DNA of 64,000 nt from an uncultured Pseudomonadota bacterium (GTDB lineage Bacteria > Pseudomonadota > Alphaproteobacteria > RF32 > CAG-239): positions 1 through 64,000 of the forward strand of contig CABUUO010000007.1 of the NCBI GenBank assembly GCA_902494875.1, read 5' to 3'. Shown one piece after another: positions 35,296-44,766 of the stretch. The position numbers and the translations under genes are program-made. Numbering within the stretch: position 1 is the stretch's first letter; each line of letters starts with the position of its first letter. The notes under the pieces are model-generated. The model was not told the DNA's origin. It searched no databases and was given only the letters and a program-made list of their open reading frames with translations.

Positions 35296-35719
35296 CATAT
35301 TCCAATCCGTACCACAGGAAAATATAACGCAGCAGCTTGCCCAGAAACATTGTCGTGTTGACAATAAACAAATTTGCCCGCAACAGCCCCAGAACCAGCG
35401 CAATCACATCTCCGACGACCGGCAGAAAACTGAAAAACGCCGTCGCCGCACCCCGGCCCTGAAGCATTTTCTGCACCTTTTTTATTTGTTTGGAACTGAT
35501 TTTCAGATATTTCTCAATCCACTGCGTTTTTCCAAAGCGACCAAGATAATAGTTAGTCATTCCGCCCAGCCAGTTTCCAACCGCCGCGGTTAGGATACAG
35601 CCCCAGGCATCATATCCGGACAAAATCATCAAGGCAAAAACCGCTTCCGAACTGACCGGCAGCACCGTCGCCGCGCCGAAACTGACCAGAAACAAACCGC
35701 TGAAGCTGTATTCCGGCAT
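35288..35719 (-). CDS. YqaA/DedA-family membrane protein
   Basis: A 143-residue membrane protein with GNWLGGMTNYYLGRFG and the later FFSFLPVVGDVIALVLGLL, the VTT/SNARE-associated pattern of YqaA. DedA relatives flip or recycle polyprenyl phosphate and lipids. It is the last gene of the feo-hydF unit, 3 nt after hydF. Its 3' end overlaps the beta-lactamase gene by 8 nt. Confidence 0.82.
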   Translation of the reverse strand: MPEYSFSGLFLVSFGAATVLPVSSEAVFALMILSGYDAWGCILTAAVGNWLGGMTNYYLGRFGKTQWIEKYLKISSKQIKKVQKMLQGRGAATAFFSFLPVVGDVIALVLGLLRANLFIVNTTMFLGKLLRYIFLWYGLEYAI

Positions 35720-35722
35720 ATC

Positions 35723-36937
35723 TTACTTCAAACCCAGAGGCCGAATAACCCGTTCTAAAACGCCCTGCGTTTTGGAAATTGCCACACCGTAATTGGTAAT
35801 CGGCACACCGCGTCTCACGCATTCGCGCAGGCGGCGTATCATTTCCACCCGGTTCAGCATACACGCGCCGCAATGAATCACCAATGCGTATTTCTCCAGA
35901 TCTTCGGGAAAATCACCGCCGTGACAGAACGAAAATTCTATTTTCTTGCCGCTGTACTGCTCAATCCATCTCGGAATTTTAACTTTGCCGATGTCATCTT
36001 CCAGAGCATGGTGGGAACAGGCTTCCGCAATCAGCACCTTGTCGCCGTCGGCCAACCGGTCGATGACTTCTGCGCCTTTAACCATGATTTCCGCATCGCC
36101 TTTGTAGCGCGCAAACAAAATTGAAAAAGTCGTCAGCGGAATGTCTTCCGGCACCATCGGCGCCACTTTCATGATTACTTGTGAATCGGTAATCACCAGC
36201 GCCGGTTTAGTCTGCATATTGGCCAGAGTTGCGGACAAATCCCGGTCTTTTGCCACCACGCCGACCGCATTCCGGTCCAAAATCTCCCTCAAGACCTGAA
36301 CCTGCGGCAAAATCAGGCGTCCTTTCGGCGCCGACAGGTCAATCGGCACCACCATTACCACGGTATCCCCTTCGTTAAACAAATCGCCGGCCAACAGCGG
36401 ATCTTTTTTCAACTCTTCCGGGATCGTTTCAATCACCGCCGCCTTCAGTTCGTCGATTCCCAGTCCCCGTGCCGCCGAGACTGCAACATAACGGATATTT
36501 TCCTTATCGCAGAAATCGGCGTCCTCCTTTTTCAAAGCTCCCGCATCGCATTTGTTAAACGCAATCATAAACGGAATGTTTTTGCCCCGGACTTCGTCGA
36601 TTATTTTCTTTTCCGGTTCGCCCAGGCCTTCTTCGCCGCAGACAATCACCGCAATATCCGAGCGCAGCAGCGCCTTGCGCGTCGCCTTTATCCGCAGTTC
36701 CCCGAGCTCGCCTTCATCATCCAGACCGGCCGTATCGTAAAAAGTGACCGGCCCCAGCGGCAGAAGCTCATAAGGTTTGGCCACCGCATCGGTCGTTGTT
36801 CCGGCCTGTGCGGAAACAATTGCCACGTCCTGACCGCAGATTGCGTTAATCAGGGAAGACTTTCCGGCATTGCGCCGACCGATGATGCTGATAATATTCC
36901 GCAGCGCCCGGGGCGTTGCCGCCGCATTTTCACCCAT
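35723..36937 (-). CDS. hydF: HydF, [FeFe]-hydrogenase H-cluster maturation GTPase
   Basis: A 404-residue maturase. The N-terminal GTPase has GRRNAGKSSL, DTAGLDDEGELG and NKCD. The C-terminal iron-sulfur domain carries VIHCGACMLNR and the PITNYGVAIS end, with the His and Cys ligands of the cluster. HydF is the scaffold on which HydE and HydG build the di-iron site. Neither hydE, hydG nor a hydrogenase lies in this window. It is placed in the ferrous-iron uptake operon, 1 nt after the dtxR-type regulator. Confidence 0.95.
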   Translation of the reverse strand: MGENAAATPRALRNIISIIGRRNAGKSSLINAICGQDVAIVSAQAGTTTDAVAKPYELLPLGPVTFYDTAGLDDEGELGELRIKATRKALLRSDIAVIVCGEEGLGEPEKKIIDEVRGKNIPFMIAFNKCDAGALKKEDADFCDKENIRYVAVSAARGLGIDELKAAVIETIPEELKKDPLLAGDLFNEGDTVVMVVPIDLSAPKGRLILPQVQVLREILDRNAVGVVAKDRDLSATLANMQTKPALVITDSQVIMKVAPMVPEDIPLTTFSILFARYKGDAEIMVKGAEVIDRLADGDKVLIAEACSHHALEDDIGKVKIPRWIEQYSGKKIEFSFCHGGDFPEDLEKYALVIHCGACMLNRVEMIRRLRECVRRGVPITNYGVAISKTQGVLERVIRPLGLK

Positions 36938-36938
36938 T

Positions 36939-37373
36939 TTATTTTCCTTTGTTTTTCAATTCGTCATAATATTTGATAAAATCTTCGCCGTGCCCTTGGC
37001 TGAATTCGGTAAAGGCAATCAGCCGTTCAAAAGCCTCGTCGGAAATCACATGCTCGATCCGGCAGGCGTTTTCCTGCGCTTCCTCGCTCCCGACCCCGAG
37101 AATGTCTTCAAAAAACTGCGAAAGTATAATATGTTTCCTCAAAACGCCGCGGGCAATCCTGCTTCCCTCCGCCGTCAGCGATATTACCCCGTAGGGACTG
37201 TAATTAACCAGGCCTCTGTCGGCAAGTTTCTTAAGCGTTTCGGTCACCGACGCCCGGCTGACCCGCAAATCGCGGGAAATATCCACCGCTTTCACCCCCT
37301 GCTTGGCGGTAATGTGGTTATAGATAGATTCCAGATAATCTTCCAAACTGGCAGTGATTTGCATTTTTTCCAT
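36939..37373 (-). CDS. DtxR/MntR-family metal-dependent repressor
   Basis: A 144-residue regulator with an N-terminal winged helix (AVDISRDLRVSRASVTETLKKLADRGL) and metal-binding dimerisation domain (CRIEHVIS). No SH3-like third domain is present, as in MntR and IdeR short forms. It probably represses feoAB-hydF when iron or manganese is plentiful. It lies between feoB and hydF. Confidence 0.9.
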   Translation of the reverse strand: MEKMQITASLEDYLESIYNHITAKQGVKAVDISRDLRVSRASVTETLKKLADRGLVNYSPYGVISLTAEGSRIARGVLRKHIILSQFFEDILGVGSEEAQENACRIEHVISDEAFERLIAFTEFSQGHGEDFIKYYDELKNKGK

Positions 37374-37431
37374 TCGGGATTCTCCTTATTTTTGCGAGTA
37401 TAGGCCGGAGCAGAGCGGCTGTCAACGCCTC

Positions 37432-39321
37432 TCAAAAGAGAAAGCCGAAAGTGCGGGCGACAATGCCGCCGATTCCGACCGAAATTACAAAAGTGCCCAG
37501 CCATAAAACCGCGGCCTCTTTCCAGCCCCGCTCCTTAAAAATCACAATCAACGCCGCAATACAGGGAACAAACAGCGTTACGACCACCGTCGCGGTCAAA
37601 ATCTGCAAATTGTCAAGCACGCGCAGACTGTTGTCCATCCCTGCCATGTCCAAAATTCCCACCGAAGCGAAGTCGCGGCGGATCAGCCCCATGACGAAGA
37701 TGTCCGAAAACTGCGCCGGCAAATGCAGGACATTGACCACGACCGGCTCCAGAAAATTCTGCAGCCAGAAAAGAAATCCCGCCATATTCAAAAGAGTAAT
37801 CAAAACCGAACTGACCACAAACAGCGGCACCGCTTCGGACATAAAATTCACCACGCGGAAACAGGTTTTCTCAAACGTGTTTTTCAGCTGCGGCAGCCGC
37901 AGCGGCGGCAAATCAATCAGCAGGTCGCTGCTTTTCCCTTTCAGCAGTTTGTTCAACACCGTGCCGCTGATAATCATAATGGCGAAAATAATGCCGATAT
38001 AAGCAAACCAAACCTTAATGCCGCCCACGGCCGCCAGCAGCGCGATGATAATTCCCTGTTGCGCCGCGCAGGGAACGGTAATGCCCAAAATAGCCGTAAC
38101 AATGGTTCTCTCCCGTGCCGTTCCCAATATCCGGGTGCTGATGGTTCCCATCGCTCCGCAGCCAAACCCCAGCAGCAGCGGAATCACCGCCCGCCCGTTC
38201 AGGCCGATTTTGCTCAAGACGTTATCGGTCAAAACCGCCAGCCGCGGCAGATAACCGGAATCTTCCAACAGCGCCACAAACAGATAAAAAGCAACAATCA
38301 ACGGCAGCAGCACCGCCACAACGATTTTAACGCTCATTGTCAGCACGCCGAACTCGCCGCTCAGAATTTCCCGCACCGCGGCCGAAGAAAACCACGCGTC
38401 GGTCACCGCCGTAACCCAAGGCACATATTTCTCATCCAGCAACGTGAAAATATAGTCAACCACGTTTCCGGCCACCAGCACGCCGAGCAGTTCAAACAGA
38501 AGATAAAGCATTAACACTGCCGTCAGACCGCCGACAAAAGGATTCAGAAGCCAGTTCCCGAGCTTTTCGCCGAAAGTTTCGCGTTTTTCTTCCCTTGTGC
38601 ATATTTCGCGCAGCAGCCGGTCTACGTTTTCAGTCCGCTGCCGGTAAATCATCATTTTTTCTTCGGCATTGTCCGTCTCGGGCGCTTCCGCCGTCATCAA
38701 CGCGTTTCTGATTTCGTCTTTGTCTTTAAGTTGGCCGAGTTTCTCCCTGGTATATGGAGTTTTGTAAGGAGAAACCGCGGCCTCTTTCGCGGCAATGGCT
38801 TTGACGATGTCAAAAATTCCCTGTTTTTTTGTCGCCACTGCCGGTATTACTTTTACGCCCAAAGCGGACGCCAGTTTTTCACAATCCACCCGCACGCCGA
38901 ATTTTTCCGCTTCGTCAATCTGATTAACCACCACAATCAGCGGAATGCCCAAATCTATCAGCTGCTGAGTCAGAAACAAATCGCGGTCAAGACTCGCCGC
39001 CCCGATAATATTAACCGCCATGTCGGCGTCTTTCAGCGTTTCCAGCGTCACGCGTTCGTCATCGCTGGCCGTGCCAAGACTGTATACGCCCGGCGTGTCA
39101 ATAATCTGTCCCCAGTTGGTATCGGCTTTGGCTACGTCCACCGTTGTGCCCGGATAATTGCTGACTTCAACATAAAAGCCTGATATTGCGCCGAAAACAA
39201 CCGACTTCCCGACATTGGGATTCCCAACCAGCACAATCTTGTTCTTATCAAAGGCGGATACTGTTTCGGATTTGCATCCCGAACACATTCCGTGACATTT
39301 TCTGCAGTCAAATTTCCACAT
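37432..39321 (-). CDS. feoB: FeoB, ferrous iron transporter
   Basis: A 629-residue transporter. An N-terminal Cys cluster (CRKCHGMCSGC) precedes the G domain (GNPNVGKSV, DTPGVYSLG, NQID). The membrane half has the gate motifs GFGCGAMGT and ITVPCAAQQG. The Cys-rich head is found in part of the family, mainly anaerobes. It starts 1 nt before the end of feoA and imports Fe2+ under low oxygen. Confidence 0.95.
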   Translation of the reverse strand: MWKFDCRKCHGMCSGCKSETVSAFDKNKIVLVGNPNVGKSVVFGAISGFYVEVSNYPGTTVDVAKADTNWGQIIDTPGVYSLGTASDDERVTLETLKDADMAVNIIGAASLDRDLFLTQQLIDLGIPLIVVVNQIDEAEKFGVRVDCEKLASALGVKVIPAVATKKQGIFDIVKAIAAKEAAVSPYKTPYTREKLGQLKDKDEIRNALMTAEAPETDNAEEKMMIYRQRTENVDRLLREICTREEKRETFGEKLGNWLLNPFVGGLTAVLMLYLLFELLGVLVAGNVVDYIFTLLDEKYVPWVTAVTDAWFSSAAVREILSGEFGVLTMSVKIVVAVLLPLIVAFYLFVALLEDSGYLPRLAVLTDNVLSKIGLNGRAVIPLLLGFGCGAMGTISTRILGTARERTIVTAILGITVPCAAQQGIIIALLAAVGGIKVWFAYIGIIFAIMIISGTVLNKLLKGKSSDLLIDLPPLRLPQLKNTFEKTCFRVVNFMSEAVPLFVVSSVLITLLNMAGFLFWLQNFLEPVVVNVLHLPAQFSDIFVMGLIRRDFASVGILDMAGMDNSLRVLDNLQILTATVVVTLFVPCIAALIVIFKERGWKEAAVLWLGTFVISVGIGGIVARTFGFLF

Positions 39322-39322
39322 T

Positions 39323-39550
39323 TCAAGCCGCCTGCACAACCCTGACCAGAATTTTGCGGGCCAAATTTCTGCCGATGGCCAGCCGCTGACGGTTTTTTCC
39401 GATGATAACAGGCCCGGTTTTGGCCAGACACCGAATAACCTGACCGGCCGACAAACCGAAACGCATCAGCTGCACTCTGGTCGACAGGTCGTCAAAGCCT
39501 ACAATTTCGTACATCCGGCCGGCTCCGGCCTCATCAAGCGTTTCTGTCAT
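39323..39550 (-). CDS. feoA: FeoA-like protein
   Basis: A 75-residue SH3-fold protein with RLMRFGLSAGQVIRC-like core (VQLMRFGLSAG) and RLAIGRNLARKILV, as in FeoA. It assists FeoB. It is the first gene of the feoA-feoB-dtxR-hydF-yqaA unit. Confidence 0.9.
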   Translation of the reverse strand: MTETLDEAGAGRMYEIVGFDDLSTRVQLMRFGLSAGQVIRCLAKTGPVIIGKNRQRLAIGRNLARKILVRVVQAA

Positions 39551-39567
39551 AATTCTTCACCATCTTT

Positions 39568-39613
39568 GTTAGGTAATACTAACATTGTATGCACATCCTA
39601 ATAAATTTAGCAA
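39568..39613 (-). promoter_or_regulatory. feo promoter with DtxR/MntR-type operator
   Basis: On the minus strand TTGCTA (39608-39613), 18-bp spacer, TACAAT (39584-39589). The 16-bp near-palindrome GTTAGGTAATACTAAC (39568-39583) abuts the -10 at the transcription start. A second CTAA/TTAG half-site pair (39598-39610) lies in the spacer. It is probably bound by the DtxR-type repressor of the operon. Confidence 0.75.
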
Positions 39614-39751
39614 GAATTATTTTGCACATAAACGCAAATTGTCAATTTTCTTCCGAATAAAATCCGCCGTCGATGTTTCGCTATGGAAAATTTAACCATT
39701 TCAAGTATAATAATACCAGAAACTTCCAGAAAGACCGCAAAGGAACAAACA

Positions 39752-40624
39752 ATGAAAAAAATATTGTCTGCCGCCATCCTGATACTTGCCGCCGGAACCG
39801 GCTGGTTTTTCCTGCGGCAAGAACCTCTCCCGCAAACCGTTCTCACGCTTTACGGCAACGTTGACATCCGCCAGGTCGACATCAGCTTTAAAGTATCGGG
39901 TCTTTTGCAGAATATGTATTTTGAAGAAGGAAATCAGGTTAAAAAAGGAGATCTGCTGGCCTCGCTGGATGACCGCGACTATCGGGAAAACTATCAGAAA
40001 TCCCTTTCCGAAATCAAACGCTATGAAGCCAAAATGAAAGAGGCCACCTCCGTGCTCGAAACCCACCGGCCACTTTGCGCCAAAAACATAACCTCCCAGC
40101 GCGACTGTATTTCTTATACCAATGCCCGGGATGAAGCCGCGGCCGCTTACGAAAGCGCCGTCATCAACAGCAAATACGAAAAAAACCTTTTGGACGACAC
40201 TAAAGTATACGCTCCGGCCGACGGTATTGTCAGCTCTCGAATTCAGGAACCCGGAGCCATGTTGCTGGCCGGACAGCTTATTTATACCATCACCAAAACC
40301 GAACCCGTCTGGATAAGGGCCTACATTCCCGAAATCTACCTCGGCAATATTGCTTACGGAACCAAAGCCGTTGTCATCACCGACAGCACGGATCCCCAAA
40401 CCGGCCGCAGAAAAAAATATGCCGCCCACATCGGCTATATCTCTCCGGTAGCAGAATTTACCCCTAAAACCGTACAGACCGAAGACCTGCGCACCGATCT
40501 GGTTTACCGTCTCAACATATATCTTGACAACCCAGACCGTTTTGTCCGCCAGGGTATGCCCGTAACCGTAAAAATAGACTTAAATCGGCAGGAGCGCGCG
40601 GATGCCGGAAACAGCCTGCATTGA
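39752..40624 (+). CDS. ybhG: HlyD-family membrane fusion protein (YbhG-like)
   Basis: A 290-residue periplasmic adaptor with an N-terminal anchor (ILSAAILILAAGTGWFFL). The first lipoyl half has VDIRQVDISFKVSGLL and GDLLASLD, then a short helical hairpin, then the second half PADGIVSSRIQEPGAML. An upstream ATG would add 23 unlikely residues; AAGGAA sets the start at 39752. It overlaps the ABC gene by 23 nt. It is the first gene of a four-gene exporter operon. Confidence 0.88.
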   Translation: MKKILSAAILILAAGTGWFFLRQEPLPQTVLTLYGNVDIRQVDISFKVSGLLQNMYFEEGNQVKKGDLLASLDDRDYRENYQKSLSEIKRYEAKMKEATSVLETHRPLCAKNITSQRDCISYTNARDEAAAAYESAVINSKYEKNLLDDTKVYAPADGIVSSRIQEPGAMLLAGQLIYTITKTEPVWIRAYIPEIYLGNIAYGTKAVVITDSTDPQTGRRKKYAAHIGYISPVAEFTPKTVQTEDLRTDLVYRLNIYLDNPDRFVRQGMPVTVKIDLNRQERADAGNSLH

Positions 40625-42107
40625 AATTAAAAGCCTGACCAAAACCTTTTCAAACGGAAAGGTTCGGGCTGTTGACAACTTGTCCTTACGGCTGGAAAAA
40701 GGACAAACCGTCGGTATAATCGGCGCGGACGGCGCCGGAAAAACTACGCTGCTGCGACTTATCTGCGGACTGTTACAGCCCGATTCCGGCACCATTTCCG
40801 TCTGCGGCTTAACCCCTGCCACGCAAAAAGGCCTCCTCAATGCCAAAATAGGCTATATGCCGCAAAAATTCGGTCTTTATGAAGATTTGAGCGTGTTGGA
40901 AAATCTGAAATTTTATGCCGCGCTTAAAAATGTTCCTCCCGATTTTAACCGAATGCTCGATTTTGCCGGCCTCAAACCTTTTCAAAACCGGCTGGCCGGA
41001 AAACTCTCGGGCGGCATGAAACAAAAACTCGGGCTGATTTGCGCCCTGATGGGAACGCCCGAACTCATTGTTCTGGACGAACCGTCTGTCGGCGTCGATC
41101 CTGTTTCCCGCCGTGAACTGCTTAAAATGGTTAAAACCGCCGTTCACAACCGAGCCACCGTTCTCTGGTCCACCGCCTATATGGACGAAGCCCACGGTTT
41201 TGACACGGTAGCAGTCATCGACCGGGGAAAAATCATCTATCAGGGCAGACCGCAGGATTTGGCCGCCGACACATCAAACTTCGAAAACAAGGTAATTGAA
41301 TTGATGGGAGGTTATGTTTCCAAGCCGTCTCAGGTTGCGCAAAACTACCATATTGATGTCGGCAGCGGCGGATTTGCGGTCGAAGCTGATAATCTGATCA
41401 AACGCTACGGCGACTTCTATGCGGTCAAAAACAATACTTTCCATATCAAAAAAGGCGAAATTTTCGGACTTCTCGGCCCCAACGGCGCCGGAAAATCAAC
41501 CTCATTTAAAATGATGTGCGGCCTGGCACGGCCGACCGGCGGCACAGCGCGAATCATGGGCATAGACATTGTAAAGCAGGCCTCGCTGGCACGTTCGCAT
41601 CTGGGTTATATGGCTCAGAAATTTTCCCTCTATACCGACCTCAGCGTCAGGGAAAACCTTGAATTTTTTGCCGGAGCTTACGGACTGAAAGGAAAACAAG
41701 CCGACGACGCCGTCAACCGCATGACCAAAATCTTCGGATTCCAACGCTTCTTAAACGACAACGCAGGAGATCTGCCGCTCGGCTATAAACAGCGCCTGTC
41801 TCTGGCTTGCGCCGTCATGCACAATCCGCCGGTTCTGTTTCTTGACGAACCAACCTCAGGCGTTGACGTGATTACCAGACGCGAATTTTGGAATCATCTC
41901 ACCTCGCTGGCGCAAAAAGGCGTAACCATTCTGATCACCACCCATTTTATGGACGAAGCCGAATTTTGCGACCGCATCAGCCTTTTTTACAAAGGTCAGA
42001 CCATTGCCACCGGCACGCCTCGGGAACTCAAAAAGCTGGCCGAAGCCCAAAGCATGGAAGATGCTTTTGTCAACCTGATTTTGCAAAACGGAGGAAAAAC
42101 CTCATGA
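40602..42107 (+). CDS. ybhF: tandem ABC ATPase (YbhF-like)
   Basis: A 501-residue protein of two nucleotide-binding domains. The first has GADGAGKTT and LSGGMKQK. The second has GPNGAGKST and a degenerate signature LPLGYKQR, followed by LFLDEPTSGVD. The asymmetry between sites is usual for YbhF. It powers the two permeases encoded next. AGGAG precedes the ATG. Confidence 0.92.
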   Translation: MPETACIEIKSLTKTFSNGKVRAVDNLSLRLEKGQTVGIIGADGAGKTTLLRLICGLLQPDSGTISVCGLTPATQKGLLNAKIGYMPQKFGLYEDLSVLENLKFYAALKNVPPDFNRMLDFAGLKPFQNRLAGKLSGGMKQKLGLICALMGTPELIVLDEPSVGVDPVSRRELLKMVKTAVHNRATVLWSTAYMDEAHGFDTVAVIDRGKIIYQGRPQDLAADTSNFENKVIELMGGYVSKPSQVAQNYHIDVGSGGFAVEADNLIKRYGDFYAVKNNTFHIKKGEIFGLLGPNGAGKSTSFKMMCGLARPTGGTARIMGIDIVKQASLARSHLGYMAQKFSLYTDLSVRENLEFFAGAYGLKGKQADDAVNRMTKIFGFQRFLNDNAGDLPLGYKQRLSLACAVMHNPPVLFLDEPTSGVDVITRREFWNHLTSLAQKGVTILITTHFMDEAEFCDRISLFYKGQTIATGTPRELKKLAEAQSMEDAFVNLILQNGGKTS

Positions 42108-43213
42108 ATATTACTCTGGCCTTCGTCAAAAAAGAATTCCTGCAAATCATCCGCGATCCCTCAAGCCTGATCATCGCCTTTGTTCTCCCAACCCTGCTTT
42201 TGTTCATTTATGCTTACGGAATCAACCTTGACGCGGTAAACGTCCGGCTCGGTATCAAAAACGACGACTCCAACCCCGAAATTGCCGACCTCATCAAATC
42301 ATTCGACCAAAACCGTTACGTCACTTCCGCCATATATGACAATCAAAACCAAATGTACAAAGACATCATCAGCTCCGAAATCAAAGGCGCACTGCTGATT
42401 CCAAACGACTTTTCCGCCCGGCTGACCTCCGGAAGACAGGCCCAGCTGCTCTTAATTGCCGACGGGGCCGAAATCAATCAGGTCAGCTATACGCAAAGTT
42501 ATGTCTCCGCCATTGTCAATCAATGGCTGCAAAACAGCCGTTTTAAAAACAATGACGTACAACCTTCGGTAAATGTCCACCCCCGCTACTGGTACAACCA
42601 AAACAACAATGCCCGCTGGGCGTTGGTACCAAGTTCTCTGGCCGTAACCATGACCTTAATCGGCATTCTGCTCACGGCGCTCGTCATCTCTCGGGAATGG
42701 GAACGCGGCACTATGGAGGCACTTTTAAGCACCAATATCAAACCGATTCATATCGTTTTGGGCAAATACATCCCCTATTTTATTGTCGGAATGCTCTCCC
42801 TGGCTTTCAGCATTCTGATGATTATCACCCTCTTTGATGTCCCTTTCCGCGGAAGCTTTTGGATTTTGTTTCTGGTCAGCAGCTTGTTCTTGTACGCCAG
42901 TCTCGGTATCGGCCTAATCATTTCAAGCGCGGCTAAAAATCAGTTTCTGGCCAGCATTGCTTCGCTTATTATCGGTTTTCTGCCGGCGTTGATGATGTCC
43001 GGCATCGTCTTTCCGGTTAAGTCAATGCCGCCCTTCTTTCAATATTTTACACATATTCTGCCGCCCAAACACTACGTCGATTTCATCCGCAGCGAGTTTT
43101 TGTCCGGCACCGTCGCCGTCAATGTTGCCAACAGTTCCCTGTTTCTGCTGGCGCTCGGATTTTTGTTTTCCGTAATTGTATATAAGAAAACCGCAAGGAG
43201 GCTGGATGTTTAA
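42104..43213 (+). CDS. ybhS: ABC-2 permease (YbhS-like)
   Basis: A 369-residue ABC-2 type permease. The first helix follows VKKEFLQIIRDPSSL, a large periplasmic loop follows, then five helices with ISREWERGTMEALL and MMSGIVFPVKSMP. The ATG overlaps the ATPase stop (ATGA). It exports drugs or membrane components in related systems. Confidence 0.9.
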   Translation: MNITLAFVKKEFLQIIRDPSSLIIAFVLPTLLLFIYAYGINLDAVNVRLGIKNDDSNPEIADLIKSFDQNRYVTSAIYDNQNQMYKDIISSEIKGALLIPNDFSARLTSGRQAQLLLIADGAEINQVSYTQSYVSAIVNQWLQNSRFKNNDVQPSVNVHPRYWYNQNNNARWALVPSSLAVTMTLIGILLTALVISREWERGTMEALLSTNIKPIHIVLGKYIPYFIVGMLSLAFSILMIITLFDVPFRGSFWILFLVSSLFLYASLGIGLIISSAAKNQFLASIASLIIGFLPALMMSGIVFPVKSMPPFFQYFTHILPPKHYVDFIRSEFLSGTVAVNVANSSLFLLALGFLFSVIVYKKTARRLDV

Positions 43214-44324
43214 AAACCTTAATCGTCTGAAAGCCCTGATAAAAAAAGAGTTTCTCTCTGTCCTGCGCGATCCCAAAAGCCGGATTATCATCATTTTTCC
43301 GCCCTTGGTACAACTGCTTATTTTTGCCAATGCCCTGACTATGGAAATCAAAAACACCGATATCCTGGTTATGGACAGATCCAACTCTTATGAATCCAGG
43401 GAACTTATCGCCGGCATTGAAAACTCCAAATGGTTCGGTAGTGTCACCCGGGTTGAGGACCTGCGCAAAATCGAACAAAAAATCGACCGGCAACAAGCAG
43501 ACGCCGCCGTCCTGATTGCCCCGGACTTTGCTAGAAACCTCAAAAAAGGGCAATCGGCCGACGTTTCAGTCATTTTGGACGGACGCGTCAGCGGTACCGC
43601 AACCGCCCTGAGCGGATATTTTGCGCAAATTGCTCAAAATTATGTGCAAAGAATTGCCGAAAAAAATGGAAAGAACGCCGTTCCGCTCAGCATTGAAACC
43701 AGAATCTGGTTCAACCCCAATGCCGTTTACCAATGGTATCTGGTCATTTCGCTCAACGTCATTATGGCTTTGGTCGTCACTTTGATTCTAACGTCCCTTT
43801 CCGTTGCCCGCGAAAGAGAGCTCGGCACTTTTGAACAACTGATTGTCAGTCCGTATACCGCACTGGAAATCTTAACCGGCAAGACGGTCCCCCCGCTGAC
43901 CATTGCCCTGCTCATGCTTTCGGTCATGGCCCTGATTTCGGTATATTGTTTTGACATTCCCTTTACAGGTTCCTTTTTACTGTATCTCGGCTCTTCTTTC
44001 ATTGCCCTGCTGTCTTTTGTTGGGGTCGGCCTTTTCATATCTGCCGTCTGCAAAAACCAGCAACAGGCCATTTTAGGCGCCTTTGCCTTTATGATGCCGG
44101 CTATTCTGCTTTCTGGTTTTGTCTCGCCGATTGAGGATATGCCGCCGTTTTTACAAAACCTGACCTGTCTGAACCCGGTCAGATTCTTCATTAACATTGG
44201 ACGCGGATTGTTTTTGAAAGATCTGCCGGCAACAGACGTTGCCGCCAACCTGTTTCCCTTGATTGTTATCGGTGCTCTGACTTTAAGCTTTGCCGCCATG
44301 ACCTTCAAAAGAAACCTCGAATAA
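43206..44324 (+). CDS. ybhR: ABC-2 permease (YbhR-like)
   Basis: A 372-residue partner of the preceding permease with the same architecture (KKEFLSVLRDPKSR, ARERELGTFEQL, LLSGFVSPIEDMP). GGAGG sets the start and the gene overlaps ybhS by 8 nt. The pair forms a heterodimeric channel. Confidence 0.9.
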   Translation: MFKNLNRLKALIKKEFLSVLRDPKSRIIIIFPPLVQLLIFANALTMEIKNTDILVMDRSNSYESRELIAGIENSKWFGSVTRVEDLRKIEQKIDRQQADAAVLIAPDFARNLKKGQSADVSVILDGRVSGTATALSGYFAQIAQNYVQRIAEKNGKNAVPLSIETRIWFNPNAVYQWYLVISLNVIMALVVTLILTSLSVARERELGTFEQLIVSPYTALEILTGKTVPPLTIALLMLSVMALISVYCFDIPFTGSFLLYLGSSFIALLSFVGVGLFISAVCKNQQQAILGAFAFMMPAILLSGFVSPIEDMPPFLQNLTCLNPVRFFINIGRGLFLKDLPATDVAANLFPLIVIGALTLSFAAMTFKRNLE

Positions 44325-44341
44325 GCCAGCCAAAATAAAAA

Positions 44342-44542
44342 AACCCCGCTGACGCGGGGTTCTTTTATGGCTGCTTCGCCTGGACTGTAAATTCCCGCGA
44401 ACTTTTCGCGGGCCCTTTTCATCTTCGTAAGCCTCGCGCTTCTGTTCCCTCGCGCTCGCCAACTTTCGATTCCGAACCAAATCTTGGTTCTCGTCGGGCG
44501 ACACAACGCCAAAAAAACCCCGCTGACGCGGGGTTTTTTTTA
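44342..44542 (-). repeat. tRNA-tail duplication element at tRNA-Gln
   Basis: Read on the minus strand after tRNA-Gln: first the tRNA terminator (AACCCCGC/GCGGGGTT), then an inverted 11-nt copy of the tRNA (44480-44490 against 44563-44573) within CGACGAGAACCA. A few hairpins follow, one with perfect CCCGCGAA/TTCGCGGG arms. It ends with a direct copy of the tRNA 3' end (44368-44386 equals 44543-44561) and of the terminator (44342-44361). Tail and terminator copies agree at about 50 of 52 bases. No ORF is seen. Confidence 0.75.
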
Positions 44543-44616
44543 TGGCTGCTTCGCCTGGACTCGAACCAAGATTGACGGAGTCAGAATCCGCTGTCCTACC
44601 ATTAGACGACGAAGCA
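44543..44616 (-). tRNA. tRNA-Gln (anticodon CTG)
   Basis: 74 nt with encoded CCA and G discriminator. Acceptor TGCTTCG pairs with CGAAGCA, anticodon arm GCGGA/TCCGT with loop TTCTGAC, T-loop GGTTCGAGTCC. Confidence 0.96.
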
Positions 44617-44766
44617 ATCATCATGACGAAAGATATTTATGACGTTTTGAGATTAAAGTCAACTAAAAATTAAAAAAAATCATCCCTCTTGAAATTTATG
44701 TCAAAAAGTGATTAAATAAAAGAAGGTTAATTTAGGTTAACCGTAAACAAATACAGGAAATGTGTC

